A stretch of 64,000 bases of DNA from Sulfitobacter sp. S223 (GCF_025143825.1 NZ_CP083560.1:3224001-3288000); one strand, 5' to 3'. Numbered from the stretch's first letter, positions 52,400 to 61,872 are shown. The notes: generated from the sequence alone by a model not told the origin. Made by a program: numbers and translations.

Positions 52400-53392
52400 T
52401 TAGGCCCGCTGCTGTGCCAGCCAATCGCTGGGGCTTGCGCCGGCGACACGCAAAAATTCGCGGTTAAAATTAGATTTTGTGTTGAAACCTGCCCCCAGCA
52501 TTGCCGCCGTCACGTTTTCACCAGACAGCAGCGAGTTTTGTGCCGCTGCAATCCGCGCCGCATTAATATAGCGCGAGACGTTGTCGCCGGTCACACGGTT
52601 GATCGCGCCCGACAGTTGCTTCACAGGCACCCGCAACCGGCGCGACAGTTGAGACATGGTTAGATCTGGGTTCAGATACGGCTGTGCCTGCGCCATTAAA
52701 GCGTCCAGCTGCGTCATGATTTGCGTGTCCAGCGCGTCTGCTTCTCGCGGGGCGGCTGCCTCTTCGGGATCAGGCGCACCGGCCCCCAACGCGCCCGACA
52801 AGGTCAGCACACCGATCACAGCCAGCGTTGTGCTGGAGGCAATACTGATGATCCAAGGCTGAAGATATCCCATCCCAATGATCTGGACCAAGACGATCAA
52901 TCCGTCACTCAGCGCTGAGGCAATCAAGGCCCAGCCGATGATCTGCCAAACCAGCCCCGGCATGTCACCTGCTTCCAGACGCATCCTCGGGAGAGCGTCG
53001 GCCCCTTTTCGGGACTGCCAGACGATCGCCAGACCATAACCGGCGAAAACCGCGGGGATCAGAAAATCGAGCGGTTGCGGCTGTATCAAAAGAGCAGCCA
53101 CTACGCAAAACGGTCCGATCAGGTGCACCGCATCGCGCGCATTTGGCTTTCGCACCGCAGTCGTTTGAAACGCAACCCAAGCCATTGGCGGGATCAGGCT
53201 TGCTGTCACTGGCTGCAAAGGGCGCGCCCACGACACCTGAAAATGTTGCGCCAGTGAAATAATCAGCCCTTGTAGCGCGCAAAGAGCCAATAGCATCGCC
53301 AGCGGGCCATGCCGTTTGTCCACAATCAACAAACGCAACAACAAACAGCTTAGTATCAGGGCGCTGATCATCGGAATTGGCAGGCTGGGCAT
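52400..53392 (-). CDS. Membrane-anchored AraC-type transcriptional regulator
   Basis: 330 residues. The N-terminal 210 residues contain six or seven hydrophobic segments (for example ISALILSCLLLRLLIV and WQIIGWALIASALSDGLIVLVQ), and the C-terminal 100 form an AraC DNA-binding domain (LTMSQLSRRLRVPVKQLSGAINRVTG, then VTAAMLGAGFNTKSNFNREFLRVAGASPSDW). Membrane-bound AraC proteins of this layout exist but are seldom studied. The ATG at 53392 has AAAGGA upstream; the longer frame is rejected. It is divergent from the exported hydrolase, a likely target, with 138 bases between the starts. Confidence 0.83.
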   Translation of the reverse strand: MPSLPIPMISALILSCLLLRLLIVDKRHGPLAMLLALCALQGLIISLAQHFQVSWARPLQPVTASLIPPMAWVAFQTTAVRKPNARDAVHLIGPFCVVAALLIQPQPLDFLIPAVFAGYGLAIVWQSRKGADALPRMRLEAGDMPGLVWQIIGWALIASALSDGLIVLVQIIGMGYLQPWIISIASSTTLAVIGVLTLSGALGAGAPDPEEAAAPREADALDTQIMTQLDALMAQAQPYLNPDLTMSQLSRRLRVPVKQLSGAINRVTGDNVSRYINAARIAAAQNSLLSGENVTAAMLGAGFNTKSNFNREFLRVAGASPSDWLAQQRA

Positions 53393-53530
53393 GGGGGTCC
53401 TTTCGACCTTTGTCTGGCGCACGATGGTCCTAAAACGCGATCTTGGCGACCTCAAACAGGATTCAGGACGCGTGTCAGCCCAGTTGTGTCGCATCAAAGC
53501 GTCATCACAATTCAACAAATGGAAACTGAC

Positions 53531-54544
53531 ATGACCCTACTACCAAAAACCGCTTTCGCCCTGATGATTGCGTCGACCGCAGCTGCCGATCCGGCCGGCA
53601 TGCGCGACCTCAGCTTTGATGCTCCGCATCATGGGCGCCCCGTGACCGGCGCGATCTATTATCCGGCAGCAGGCGGTGGAAGCGCAGAAACCTATGCCGA
53701 AAATCCGGTCTTCATAGGGATGCCGATCCTCAAAGACGCAAAGATGGCAGAAGGCAAACACCCGCTGGTTCTGCTCAGTCATGGAATGGGCGGTCATATC
53801 CGCTCTCTCGGGTGGCTATCGACTGCGCTGGCAGATAGCGGCGCGATTGTGGTTGCGGTCAACCACCCCAACTCGACATGGGGTGACTTCGATCTGGCAG
53901 AGGGGCTCAAGCATTGGACCCGCACACAAGACGTGCGTCTTGCCCTTGATACAGTTCTGGCTGATCCGGAATTGAACGGACGGATTGATCCTGCGCGGAT
54001 CATGGCAGCAGGATTTTCCTATGGCGGTTGGACCGCTCTGTCTTTGGGCGGGCTGAACGGCAACCACGCAGGTTATGTTGCGCATTGTGAAACGTATGGT
54101 GAGGCGTCCAGTCATTGCGCCGACCTGTTGCATGGCAATGCCGGACTGGAGGATGTGTCAGAGGCGCAGTGGAACGGTGATTACAGCGATGCACGCATCA
54201 CCTCAGTCTTCGCAATGGACCCGGGTCTGATCTGGGGCATAACGGAGGAGGACGCTGCCGGATTGACTGGCGATGTAACCTTGATGTCATTCGGCGAGGG
54301 TGACAGCCGCCTGCTCGCGACCGACTTTGACATCGCGGGGTTGCCGACTGTGGTACCGCAGGCCGATATCACCCGCATTTCTCCTGCAGCGCATTTTTCG
54401 GTGTTACCGCTGTGCAAACCACAGGGTGCGGCAATCCTGAAAGAAGAGAACGATGATCCGGTCTGCACAGACCCAGAAGGGACCGACCGCGCAGTCGTGC
54501 ACGCCCGGATTATCGCGACCATGGTCGGAAAGCTGGGGCTATAG
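53531..54544 (+). CDS. Exported alpha/beta hydrolase (dienelactone-hydrolase/lipase-like)
   Basis: 337 residues. Signal peptide at residues 1-20 (cleavage near TAAADPAG). The alpha/beta hydrolase fold is shown by VLLSHGMGGH (oxyanion loop), the nucleophile elbow AAGFSYGGWTAL and a late His in AAHFSVLP. Four cysteines occur in the mature part (HCETYGEASSHC, LCKP, VCTD), suggesting disulfides and a periplasmic location. It resembles the platelet-activating-factor acetylhydrolase-like hydrolases; the substrate is unknown. A strong terminator follows the gene. It is divergent from the membrane AraC-type regulator. Confidence 0.8.
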   Translation: MTLLPKTAFALMIASTAAADPAGMRDLSFDAPHHGRPVTGAIYYPAAGGGSAETYAENPVFIGMPILKDAKMAEGKHPLVLLSHGMGGHIRSLGWLSTALADSGAIVVAVNHPNSTWGDFDLAEGLKHWTRTQDVRLALDTVLADPELNGRIDPARIMAAGFSYGGWTALSLGGLNGNHAGYVAHCETYGEASSHCADLLHGNAGLEDVSEAQWNGDYSDARITSVFAMDPGLIWGITEEDAAGLTGDVTLMSFGEGDSRLLATDFDIAGLPTVVPQADITRISPAAHFSVLPLCKPQGAAILKEENDDPVCTDPEGTDRAVVHARIIATMVGKLGL

Positions 54545-54552
54545 GCACCAAC

Positions 54553-54587
54553 GCAAGCGGTGCTTAGTGCGCCGCTTGCTAATTTTT
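54553..54587 (+). terminator. Strong intrinsic terminator after the hydrolase gene
   Basis: An 11-base stem (54553-54563 with 54569-54579, one G-U pair) closes a 5-base loop TTAGT, and TAATTTTT follows. It ends the plus-strand hydrolase transcript just before the convergent MATE gene. Confidence 0.85.
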
Positions 54588-55966
54588 CAGGCCTTAAGCG
54601 ACAAAGTTGGCATACCCAGACCACCGATACACCTGTTCGCGACACGTACCCCTACCCATAGCGATAGCAGCAGGCCCGTTCCCACTCCGGCTGCGATGCC
54701 AAGCCGCACGCCTGTCAGGCCGCCATCGATCACATAGGCAAACAACCAGATGAACAGGGCAATACCGATCCACTGGCGGTAAATGCCGATCCACATTGTC
54801 CAAGCTGCATGCTGTAGTGCCTGCAGCAAAGAGTTGATCGAAAAAAGCACGACATAGATTGGCAGGATCGCGGCCTCTACCTTCAGAAACAGGGCAGAGA
54901 TACGGATAACCTCGGGATCATCCGAGAAAACCCGCGCCGCCAAACCGCCGCCAAACCACAAGAACGGAAACGCCAGCGATGTGCCGATCACACCCAAAAT
55001 CCAGCAGCGGTGAAACGCTGCGCGCACACGATCATTGTTATCGGCACCATAATTCTGCGCTGCGATCGGAACCAAAGAGATCGTGATGCCCAGCGCAGGC
55101 AACAGGAACAACTGCTCAACCCGCATCGTGATTCCGTATGACGCCAACGCAGCCTCACCGTAGTCTTTCAGCGCATATTGAACGATGAAACCGCTGGAAA
55201 AGGTAACCAACAAGGCAAAGCCAGCGGGGAATGCTTGGGCGATGATCTCGTAATACTTCGCGGGGACAGGCATGAACTCAGCCAGTTTGAGGTCTCGCAT
55301 CATTGCGCGCCCAAAGACCCGCCACAGGATGAAGACAGCAACACCGCTTTGGCTAAGAATGGTGGCAAGCGCGATTCCGTTGAAGCCAAGCCCACCGATC
55401 ACACCGGGGATTCCGTACATCAGCAGCGGATTAAGGCCCACGTTCACGAAAAATGCCACGACAAGGGCCCGCTGCATGGTGCGGGTGTCACCGCGTGCTT
55501 GTAGAATACCGTTCGCGGCGGGCCCCATGATGAACCCCGGCAAAGCAAACATCAGCCAGCTGAAATACCCCAGTCCTGCATCTCGGTAGCCGCCCGGCTC
55601 CGACACCACCGCAATCAGGGAAGGCCCAGCGAATGCAGCAATTGCCATCATCACCAGTGTTGCCATTGCCGCAAGGCCGGTGCCCTGTACCGCAAGATGC
55701 CGTGCCTCGGCCTGATCCTTGCGGCCTTTGGCATTGCCGACAAGCGCGCTCATCGCGGAGCTCAGGCCAAAACCGATTGCGACCAGAATGAAGAACGCCT
55801 GAAATCCGACAGCCAGCCCAGCCTGTGCCTGCGTGCCAAAAAAGCCAGCATAGAAAGTATCGACAACATTATAGAGAGTGCTGAACAACATGCCGATAGC
55901 AGCAGGGATTGCGAGGCGGCGGAAATGGCCGGTCAGCGGCCCTTGGGTGAGGTCTTCATCTATCAT
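54587..55966 (-). CDS. MATE-family efflux transporter
   Basis: 459 residues with twelve membrane segments arranged as two similar halves. LAIPAAIGMLFSTLYNVVDTFYAG near residue 18 and the second-half counterpart FPAGFALLVTFSSGF are the typical starts; PGFIMGPAANGILQARGDTR is a family landmark. It exports cationic or organic compounds using Na+ or H+. It starts 21 bases before the end of the terminator region of the upstream minus gene, so it probably has its own promoter. No regulator is adjacent and the substrate cannot be predicted. Confidence 0.88.
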   Translation of the reverse strand: MIDEDLTQGPLTGHFRRLAIPAAIGMLFSTLYNVVDTFYAGFFGTQAQAGLAVGFQAFFILVAIGFGLSSAMSALVGNAKGRKDQAEARHLAVQGTGLAAMATLVMMAIAAFAGPSLIAVVSEPGGYRDAGLGYFSWLMFALPGFIMGPAANGILQARGDTRTMQRALVVAFFVNVGLNPLLMYGIPGVIGGLGFNGIALATILSQSGVAVFILWRVFGRAMMRDLKLAEFMPVPAKYYEIIAQAFPAGFALLVTFSSGFIVQYALKDYGEAALASYGITMRVEQLFLLPALGITISLVPIAAQNYGADNNDRVRAAFHRCWILGVIGTSLAFPFLWFGGGLAARVFSDDPEVIRISALFLKVEAAILPIYVVLFSINSLLQALQHAAWTMWIGIYRQWIGIALFIWLFAYVIDGGLTGVRLGIAAGVGTGLLLSLWVGVRVANRCIGGLGMPTLSLKA

Positions 55967-55987
55967 GGTCTGGCTTTGCCTTGAATG

Positions 55988-56011
55988 AAAAGGGGCGCCC
56001 GCTGGCGCCCC
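55988..56011 (-). terminator. Intrinsic terminator after the amino-acid-type binding protein gene
   Basis: On the minus strand GGGGCGCC (56011-56004) pairs with GGCGCCCC (55999-55992), with a 4-base loop, followed by TTTT at 55991-55988. It lies 23 bases after the stop of the binding protein gene and just before the MATE gene. Confidence 0.85.
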
Positions 56012-56034
56012 CTTGGTGTGGTATCAAACGGGGC

Positions 56035-56811
56035 TTACAGGCCCCATTTCGCGGCGACATCATCAAAGAACCCTTGGGTCTTTTTCAGCTCGATCCAGCT
56101 GTTGACGTAATTGATCCAGACTTGGTCAGCTTGCGGCAGCAGCATCGCAATCGGCGTCGGTGCGCGCGGAGAGCTGACTTCGACCTGACGCACATTTGGG
56201 AACTTTTGCAGCAGCTCGGAACCTTCGATATTGGATGTCACAAACACATCCGCACGGCCTGAAAGCACCTCTTGGAAGCCGCGTGCGGGTGCTTCGACAA
56301 CCACGATCTCGGCAGCGGGGAACCATTCTTTGACCATCTTCTCAAAGGACGTGCCCAGAGTGGTCGCAACCTTCACGCCCTCTTTATTGATGCTGTCCCA
56401 GCCATCAAAATTCACCAGCTTGTCTTCGGTGGTGAAGGGGAACATTTCAACGGCGATATAGCTGTCGGAATACCCCGCAGCCTTAAGCCGCGCAGGGCTG
56501 ATGGAGGCAGAGCCGGTCATGTGATAATTGCCTGCCACAACACCGTTTACCAGCGTCTTCCAATCCGTTGGCACCATTTCAAGCTCGACACCCAGATCGG
56601 CGGCCAGCTGCGTCATGATATCGATGTCATACCCGACATAGGAGTTGGTCGCGGGATCGCGGACAGACATCGGGTTCCAATCTCCTGTGGTGCCGACCTT
56701 CAGCTTGCCTTCGCTCAAAATTTCGTTGAGCGCGGATTGCGCCAGCGCCGGTCCGGCCAGAACGCTGGCGGCAAAGCCTGCCGCAAGAGCGAGAGATTTG
56801 AGTAATTTCAT
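56035..56811 (-). CDS. Periplasmic binding protein of an amino-acid-type ABC transporter
   Basis: 258 residues. Sec signal peptide ([20 protein letters not shown], cleavage near ALAQS), then a family 3 solute-binding domain: [43 protein letters not shown] and a [15 protein letters not shown] hinge. The TTGDWNP start also occurs in PheC-like (cyclohexadienyl dehydratase) relatives, so an enzyme is not fully excluded, but the divergent ATPase/permease pair makes transport most likely. Start at 56811 with GGGGAAG 5 bases upstream; the longer frame is rejected. A terminator follows. Confidence 0.85.
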   Translation of the reverse strand: MKLLKSLALAAGFAASVLAGPALAQSALNEILSEGKLKVGTTGDWNPMSVRDPATNSYVGYDIDIMTQLAADLGVELEMVPTDWKTLVNGVVAGNYHMTGSASISPARLKAAGYSDSYIAVEMFPFTTEDKLVNFDGWDSINKEGVKVATTLGTSFEKMVKEWFPAAEIVVVEAPARGFQEVLSGRADVFVTSNIEGSELLQKFPNVRQVEVSSPRAPTPIAMLLPQADQVWINYVNSWIELKKTQGFFDDVAAKWGL

Positions 56812-56938
56812 GTGTCTTCCCCAGTGGATTGTTCTATGTGTTCGCAAATGCGACAAATCTATTGTGTACTGCAACTTAACGCCGCCGACACATTGGGCAA
56901 CTATCATATCGGTTATATTCTCTGACAGGACGGCTTCC

Positions 56939-57697
56939 ATGGCAGAACAAGCAGACACAGATCAGACAAACGCGATTGAGATCAAAGGCCTGAACAAGTG
57001 GTACGGGGATCTTCACGCTCTCAAAGACGTGAACCTGAACGTGGCCCATGGTGAGCGAATTGTGATCTGCGGCCCGTCCGGTTCGGGCAAGTCAACGCTG
57101 ATCCGCTGCGTCAACTCCCTTGAGACGCATGACAGCGGGAGCATCGTTGTTGATGGCACGACCATGGGAAATGCCGCCTCGATTGAGGCAATCCGATCCG
57201 AGGTCGGGATGGTGTTTCAGCAATTCAATCTTTTCCCGCATCTGACCATCCTGCAAAACCTGACGCTTGGCCCGATGAAGGCCCGCGGGTTAAGCCGCAA
57301 AGACGCCGAAGCGCGCGCTATGAAATACCTCGAACGGGTCCAGATACCCGAACAGGCAGGGAAGAAGCCCGGCGCGCTGTCAGGCGGCCAGCAGCAACGT
57401 GTCGCCATCGCACGATCTTTGTGTATGGAGCCCAAGATCATGCTCTTTGATGAGCCCACCTCAGCGCTGGATCCGGAGATGATTTCTGAGGTGTTGGACG
57501 TTATTGTTGATCTGGCCGAAAGCGGAATGACAATGATCGTCGTCACGCACGAGATGGGCTTTGCCCGTCGCGCCGCTGACCGCATGGTATTCATGGATCA
57601 CGGACAGATCGTTGAGACGGGTACGCCTGAAGCATTCTTCAGCAACCCGCAAACCGAGCGGTGCCGCACTTTCCTTAACCAGATCCTGAAACATTGA
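56939..57697 (+). CDS. Amino-acid-type ABC transporter ATP-binding protein (GlnQ/HisP-like)
   Basis: 252 residues. Walker [10 protein letters not shown] near 45-53, signature LSGGQQQR, Walker [16 protein letters not shown] and switch His in VVTHEMGF are intact. The [22 protein letters not shown] stretch is typical for polar amino acid importers. The start ATG at 56939 follows AGGA by 8 bases; the frame stays open far upstream but overlaps the divergent binding protein gene. It is coupled to the permease gene, which begins about 8 bases later. Divergent arrangement with the binding protein gene implies a shared promoter region. Confidence 0.9.
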   Translation: MAEQADTDQTNAIEIKGLNKWYGDLHALKDVNLNVAHGERIVICGPSGSGKSTLIRCVNSLETHDSGSIVVDGTTMGNAASIEAIRSEVGMVFQQFNLFPHLTILQNLTLGPMKARGLSRKDAEARAMKYLERVQIPEQAGKKPGALSGGQQQRVAIARSLCMEPKIMLFDEPTSALDPEMISEVLDVIVDLAESGMTMIVVTHEMGFARRAADRMVFMDHGQIVETGTPEAFFSNPQTERCRTFLNQILKH

Positions 57698-57705
57698 GCG
57701 CGCGC

Positions 57706-58464
57706 ATGAAAAATCTTATAGCGCTGACTTGCCTGACGCTTCTTGCCGGCTGCGGAAGTGCTGGAAATTGGGGGTGGTACGTCATCGACCCGACCACGCC
57801 AAAAGGCTGGTCAAATATCAGCTTCTTGCTCGACGGGTTTGGCGCAACGATCCTGCTGTCGGTCATCGCGGCCGTGTTGTCGATGGTGATCGGATTGCTG
57901 GTGGCGCTTCCCGGCATGTCTGCGAACCGCTGGATCAGATTGCCAAGCCGCATCTACATCGAATTCATCCGGGCGATCCCGCTATTGCCGATGCTGTTCT
58001 GGGTCTTCTATGGATTGCCTGTCGTGCTGCAATCGATGGGTATCTCGGTGCGGATCGATGCGTTCTGGGGCGCCGTGATCACGCTGGCCCTGTCCGATTC
58101 CGCCTTCACTGCCGAAATCTACCGCTCTGGCATCCAAAGCATCGCACGCGGCCAGACCGAAGCGGCCAAGACCATTGGTCTGACGTATACGCAAACCATG
58201 CGATATGTGATCCTGCCGCAAGCGATCAGGCGCATCCTGCCACCTTTGGCGAACCAGTTCATCTACATTGTCAAAATGAGCGCCTTTGCCTCCGTTATCG
58301 GGATGCAGGAACTGACCCGCCGCGCGAATGAACTGGTCGTGACAGAATACCGCCCGCTGGAAATCTACACGCTCCTGATCCTCGAATACCTTGTGCTGGT
58401 GCTTGTGATCAGCTTCTTTGTGCGCTGGCTGGAGCGAAAGATGGGCGCCGATGAAAGCCGCTAA
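57706..58464 (+). CDS. Amino-acid-type ABC transporter permease with lipoprotein-like N-terminus
   Basis: 252 residues. The N-terminus MKNLIALTCLTLLAGCGSAG looks like a lipoprotein signal with the lipobox LAGC (Cys at about residue 16), unusual for a permease. About 25 residues later the normal permease begins: five membrane segments and the EAA loop EAAKTIGLTYTQTMRYVILPQAIRRILPP. It should form the channel for the substrate delivered by the divergent binding protein. A TTG start overlapping the ATPase stop is possible, but the ATG at 57706 gives the cleaner N-terminus. It is followed 10 bases later by the AhpD-like gene. Confidence 0.83.
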   Translation: MKNLIALTCLTLLAGCGSAGNWGWYVIDPTTPKGWSNISFLLDGFGATILLSVIAAVLSMVIGLLVALPGMSANRWIRLPSRIYIEFIRAIPLLPMLFWVFYGLPVVLQSMGISVRIDAFWGAVITLALSDSAFTAEIYRSGIQSIARGQTEAAKTIGLTYTQTMRYVILPQAIRRILPPLANQFIYIVKMSAFASVIGMQELTRRANELVVTEYRPLEIYTLLILEYLVLVLVISFFVRWLERKMGADESR

Positions 58465-58474
58465 AGGAGACGAT

Positions 58475-58813
58475 ATGAGCTGGACCAAATTCCTTGATGA
58501 TACGATGAAGCGGATGGGTGCGTTGCAGCAGCAATCCCCCGATATGTTTGCCGGCTTCAACACCATGGGCAAAGCAGCCAAAAAGAATGGTGCGCTGGAC
58601 GAAAAGACAAAAGAATTCATCGCCCTTGGCATTGCGATCTCTACCCGGTGCGACAGCTGCATCGGCTTTCACGTCAAATCGCTGGTACGTCTTGGCGCAA
58701 CACGGCAAGAGCTGTGCGAGGCGCTGGAAATGATCGGCTACATGGGCGGAGGTCCGTCTATCGCGTTCGGTGCCAAAGCGCTTGAGGCCTATGACGAGTT
58801 TGCTGCCGTCTAG
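58475..58813 (+). CDS. AhpD-like/carboxymuconolactone decarboxylase family protein
   Basis: 112 residues. The core STRCDSCIGFHVKSLVRLGATRQELCEAL carries the CxxC-x3-H motif of the AhpD-like group, which act as small thiol peroxidase-type or unknown enzymes. ALDEKTKEFIALGIAI before it is typical. AAGGAG gives a strong ribosome site 7 bases before the ATG. It is co-transcribed with the transporter genes. Its stop overlaps the stop of the convergent Rieske oxygenase gene by 4 bases. The exact reaction is unknown. Confidence 0.85.
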   Translation: MSWTKFLDDTMKRMGALQQQSPDMFAGFNTMGKAAKKNGALDEKTKEFIALGIAISTRCDSCIGFHVKSLVRLGATRQELCEALEMIGYMGGGPSIAFGAKALEAYDEFAAV

Positions 58814-59847
58814 CGCATCTTTTCGTCTACCAACGCCTCTTGCGCGATCATCGCCTCTAATTGGCGACGAAAGCGCAGCGGGCCTGCATCAATCCCCAGA
58901 TCAATATGGGCAGAGGTCTTTGTCTCCAGCCCGATCTGCACGGCGTCCAGAACGGCGCGGTCTTCCTCGAATGCTTTGCGCACATCCTCAGACATCATTT
59001 CTGACAGGGCCTGATCGTCAGGGCGCAGATTGCGCAGCTGGAACCAGTAGTAACGCGTTTCACGTTCTGACACGGGCGTCATAAAGTTGTAGCTGTCCAT
59101 GATAAACGTCTCGTCCGACAGCGGCCCGTCTGCACCACCAGTGCCTGCGGGGGTAAACACCGCGCGGATCAGCGCATGACCGGGGTAGCGGACTTCGTAA
59201 TGCTGAAGGCGATCGCAATTGCCCTCGAAGGGCACAATCTTGGCATAGAATGGCGCAGGCGCATGATCCATCATCCAGCGGTGAACAATCACACCGTCAT
59301 CTGTTCGGGTCACCCGCAGCGGCGTGTCCTTGGTCGCGTCTGAGGCGAACGAGCCTTCGTGCACCCAGGCCACATGTGTGGGGTCCAACAGATTGTCGCA
59401 CATCAACAGATAGTTGCAGTTGAGCCCCATCGCCGCACCGGTGTTAAGGCCCCATTCAGGATCGTCAAAGTTTGGAATATTAATGATATCTTCTACGTCC
59501 GCGATGGCCGCATTACCCATCCATATCCAGATCAGCCCGTATTTTTCATGCACAGGATAGGGTTTTACCCGCGCGTCTGACGGGATGCGTCCGATCCCGG
59601 GCGCCCAAACGCATTGGCCTGCACAATCGAAGGTCAGCCCGTGATAGCCGCATTCCACGTTGTCCCCTTTGATGCGCCCCTTTGAGAGCGGCAGCTTGCG
59701 GTGCGGACAGGCGTCCTCCAGCGCGATGACCTCACCACCTTCGGTGCGGTAAACGCAAATCTTCTCACCCAGCACGACGACTTGTTGCAGGGCACGTGTT
59801 ACTTCATGACCCCATGCGGCCACATACCATGCGTTCTTTAGAAACAT
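58810..59847 (-). CDS. Rieske [2Fe-2S] oxygenase (vanillate-demethylase-oxygenase-like)
   Basis: 345 residues. The Rieske cluster is held by CPHRKLPLS and CGYHGLTF (C-x-H ... C-x2-H) in residues about 48-75. The mononuclear iron site is shown by NLLDPTHVAWVHEGS, which gives both His ligands. Length and the MFLKNAWYVAAWGHEV start match the VanA-like group that demethylates or hydroxylates aromatic acids. The reductase partner gene is not nearby, so it uses a partner encoded elsewhere. AAGGAG lies 9 bases before the ATG at 59847. Substrate unknown. Confidence 0.87.
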   Translation of the reverse strand: MFLKNAWYVAAWGHEVTRALQQVVVLGEKICVYRTEGGEVIALEDACPHRKLPLSKGRIKGDNVECGYHGLTFDCAGQCVWAPGIGRIPSDARVKPYPVHEKYGLIWIWMGNAAIADVEDIINIPNFDDPEWGLNTGAAMGLNCNYLLMCDNLLDPTHVAWVHEGSFASDATKDTPLRVTRTDDGVIVHRWMMDHAPAPFYAKIVPFEGNCDRLQHYEVRYPGHALIRAVFTPAGTGGADGPLSDETFIMDSYNFMTPVSERETRYYWFQLRNLRPDDQALSEMMSEDVRKAFEEDRAVLDAVQIGLETKTSAHIDLGIDAGPLRFRRQLEAMIAQEALVDEKMR

Positions 59848-59909
59848 TGCGTCGGCTCCTTGCTGTGCGGGGTCATTGTTAGCTTGTGCAGCAAACAATA
59901 AAAGCCCCG

Positions 59910-60893
59910 TTAACGCATACCGCCACCAATTGCCTCACTGATTAGATTTCGCGCGTCTGGCACCAGCGCTTCGAGTTGCGGCAGATCATTCACACATAAG
60001 AACCGCGTTTCCGCCAGTGCGTCACGGACCAAAAGGGCGCGTGTGATTTCTGGCGCGTCAAACGCTCCCTGACCACTTTTGATGTGCCGATAGTCTCTGG
60101 CAGGCGCAAAAACAGCCCGCCCTTCGGCAATGCAGGCATGGTTATACAAGCCCTGAGGCAGAAATTGCTCAAGCTCCCGAAACCTCGGCTTGATATTGTT
60201 CTCGAAGGCGGCACGCTGCTGGTTGAACTGCTGCGCCATGATGCTGCGCCGCATCGGGTGTACCACATGCGCCGCAGCAAACACACGCGCGGGGCCAAAA
60301 CCGCACAGGGCTGCTGCATTGATTTGGACAAAGTGGTTGAATAGCGCGGGATCATCCCTTGCCTTCGGATCATCAAGCATCGCCGCATAATCCCGCCACT
60401 GCCCGCGCAGCACGGGACGCTCTCGCGCGAATACATCTTCTGGATTTAAAGGCGCGGTAAGAAAAACATCATCATTGAAATACAAGAACCGCTCACTCAG
60501 TCCGTCGATCCGCCACAGAACGCTTTCGATGGCAAGCGAGTTGAACGTGGGCAGTACATTTGTGTAACCCTCAAAAATCTCTTCGTGCAACACAATGCGC
60601 AGCTTGGCCTTCAAGCCTGCGGGCAGTTGAGAGAAATCAGGCGCCGTGCGGTCAACCACAATCCATATATGGCGCACCCAAGGCGCGTGATTATGTATGG
60701 AAAGCAGACAGTAATAGATTTCGTCGCTGGATTCCCACCGATGCGGATTGCTGGCGTTCAGGTTCAAAGGCGCGCTGTTTTGCGCCATATACTGGGCCCG
60801 CAAAGCCCGATGAGAAGGCGCGTTCCCGTCTACCCAAGTGATAACGGCATCTATTGCATCATTTTCCGTATTGATCAGCACAGCTTCGGGCAA
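59910..60893 (-). CDS. Stealth-family protein (sugar-phosphate transferase)
   Basis: 327 residues. Stealth proteins transfer hexose 1-phosphate to build phosphate-linked capsule or surface polymers. Conserved regions are visible: CR1 IDAVITWVDGN near residue 13, CR2 with RFLYFNDDVFLTAPL near 135, and CR3-like HVVHPMRRSIM. The RWESSDEIYYCLLSIHNHAPWVRHIWIV block between CR1 and CR2 is also typical. It stands apart from the polysaccharide genes at the start of the window. Upstream of it the divergent gene is a hydratase. The donor sugar and polymer are unknown. Confidence 0.85.
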   Translation of the reverse strand: MPEAVLINTENDAIDAVITWVDGNAPSHRALRAQYMAQNSAPLNLNASNPHRWESSDEIYYCLLSIHNHAPWVRHIWIVVDRTAPDFSQLPAGLKAKLRIVLHEEIFEGYTNVLPTFNSLAIESVLWRIDGLSERFLYFNDDVFLTAPLNPEDVFARERPVLRGQWRDYAAMLDDPKARDDPALFNHFVQINAAALCGFGPARVFAAAHVVHPMRRSIMAQQFNQQRAAFENNIKPRFRELEQFLPQGLYNHACIAEGRAVFAPARDYRHIKSGQGAFDAPEITRALLVRDALAETRFLCVNDLPQLEALVPDARNLISEAIGGGMR

Positions 60894-61021
60894 ACCTATC
60901 TATCGTGAAATGCCTAACGTAGGGCACGTTTATATAAATGGCAGTCCGTCCGACAAAATTCTCCGGCTTGACCGCAGAGGCACCAAATCTGACAGTTGGG
61001 ACATCGCACAAAGGAGCGCCC

Positions 61022-61870
61022 ATGCAACCGACCCAAGACCCCGAAATCCTTCGTCAATGGATTGGACGCAAGGAGATGCTCGAAGACACGCTTCATGTGG
61101 GTCCTGCAAACCTGATGGAGATGACATTGGATCGGGTGCCCGCACTAGGCTCGGGCGATACTCTGCCGCCGCTGTGGCACTGGATATACTTTCTACGCTC
61201 CGCCCCGCTCAGCGCACTTGGACGCGACGGACATCCGGCAAAGGGCGGCTTCTTGCCCCCTGTTGCTTTACCCCGACGCATGTGGGCCGGAGGGCGGTTC
61301 GGTTTTAGCGATGATGTGCATATCGGCGAAAACGTCCGCAAGACATCTGTAATCAAGGATGTATCCGTGAAACAGGGCCGCTCCGGCGCCTTGTGTTTTG
61401 TCACCGTGCGCCACGAGATCGGCGATGCAGACAGACCCGCATTTTGGGAAGAGCATGATATTGTTTACCGCGAAGATCCTTCGCCCAGCGCGACGCCCCG
61501 CCTCACTGTGCCCGTCGGCGATGATTGGCAGCACAAAGAAACTGTCACCCCCTCGGAAGTCATGCTTTTCCGATATTCGGCGCTGACCTTTAACGGGCAT
61601 CGCATCCACTATGACCGCGACTATGCCCGCGATGTCGAAGGGCATGGCGGGCTGGTGGTGCACGGCCCCCTGATTGCCACACTGCTGATGGATCTGGCGC
61701 AGCGCGTCATGGGCGGCGCGCGCCCCGAGAGTTTTGAGTTTCGTGCGGCCAGCCCGCTATTTGACACAGCACCTTTCACGCTACATGCGCGCCAGAAAGG
61801 TCAAACCGTCACACTGGCTGCGGCGACCCCTGAGGGAAGGCTGGCCATGTCAGCCGCCGCGCGGTTCTAG
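61022..61870 (+). CDS. MaoC/HTD2-type acyl-CoA hydratase (mesaconyl/itaconyl-CoA hydratase-like)
   Basis: 282 residues with two hot-dog halves, as in HTD2-like dehydratases and mesaconyl-C4-CoA hydratases. IGRKEMLEDTLHVGPANLMEMTLDRV opens the N-terminal half; the C-terminal half contains RYSALTFNGHRIHYDRDYARDVEGHGGLVVHGPL, where the Asn-Gly-His and Asp residues form the hydratase site. AAAGGAG is a strong ribosome site before the ATG at 61022; an earlier in-frame start adds 28 residues. The next gene begins 2 bases after its stop and encodes a CoA transferase, so they probably act in one acyl-CoA pathway. Confidence 0.8.
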   Translation: MQPTQDPEILRQWIGRKEMLEDTLHVGPANLMEMTLDRVPALGSGDTLPPLWHWIYFLRSAPLSALGRDGHPAKGGFLPPVALPRRMWAGGRFGFSDDVHIGENVRKTSVIKDVSVKQGRSGALCFVTVRHEIGDADRPAFWEEHDIVYREDPSPSATPRLTVPVGDDWQHKETVTPSEVMLFRYSALTFNGHRIHYDRDYARDVEGHGGLVVHGPLIATLLMDLAQRVMGGARPESFEFRAASPLFDTAPFTLHARQKGQTVTLAAATPEGRLAMSAAARF

Positions 61871-61872
61871 CA

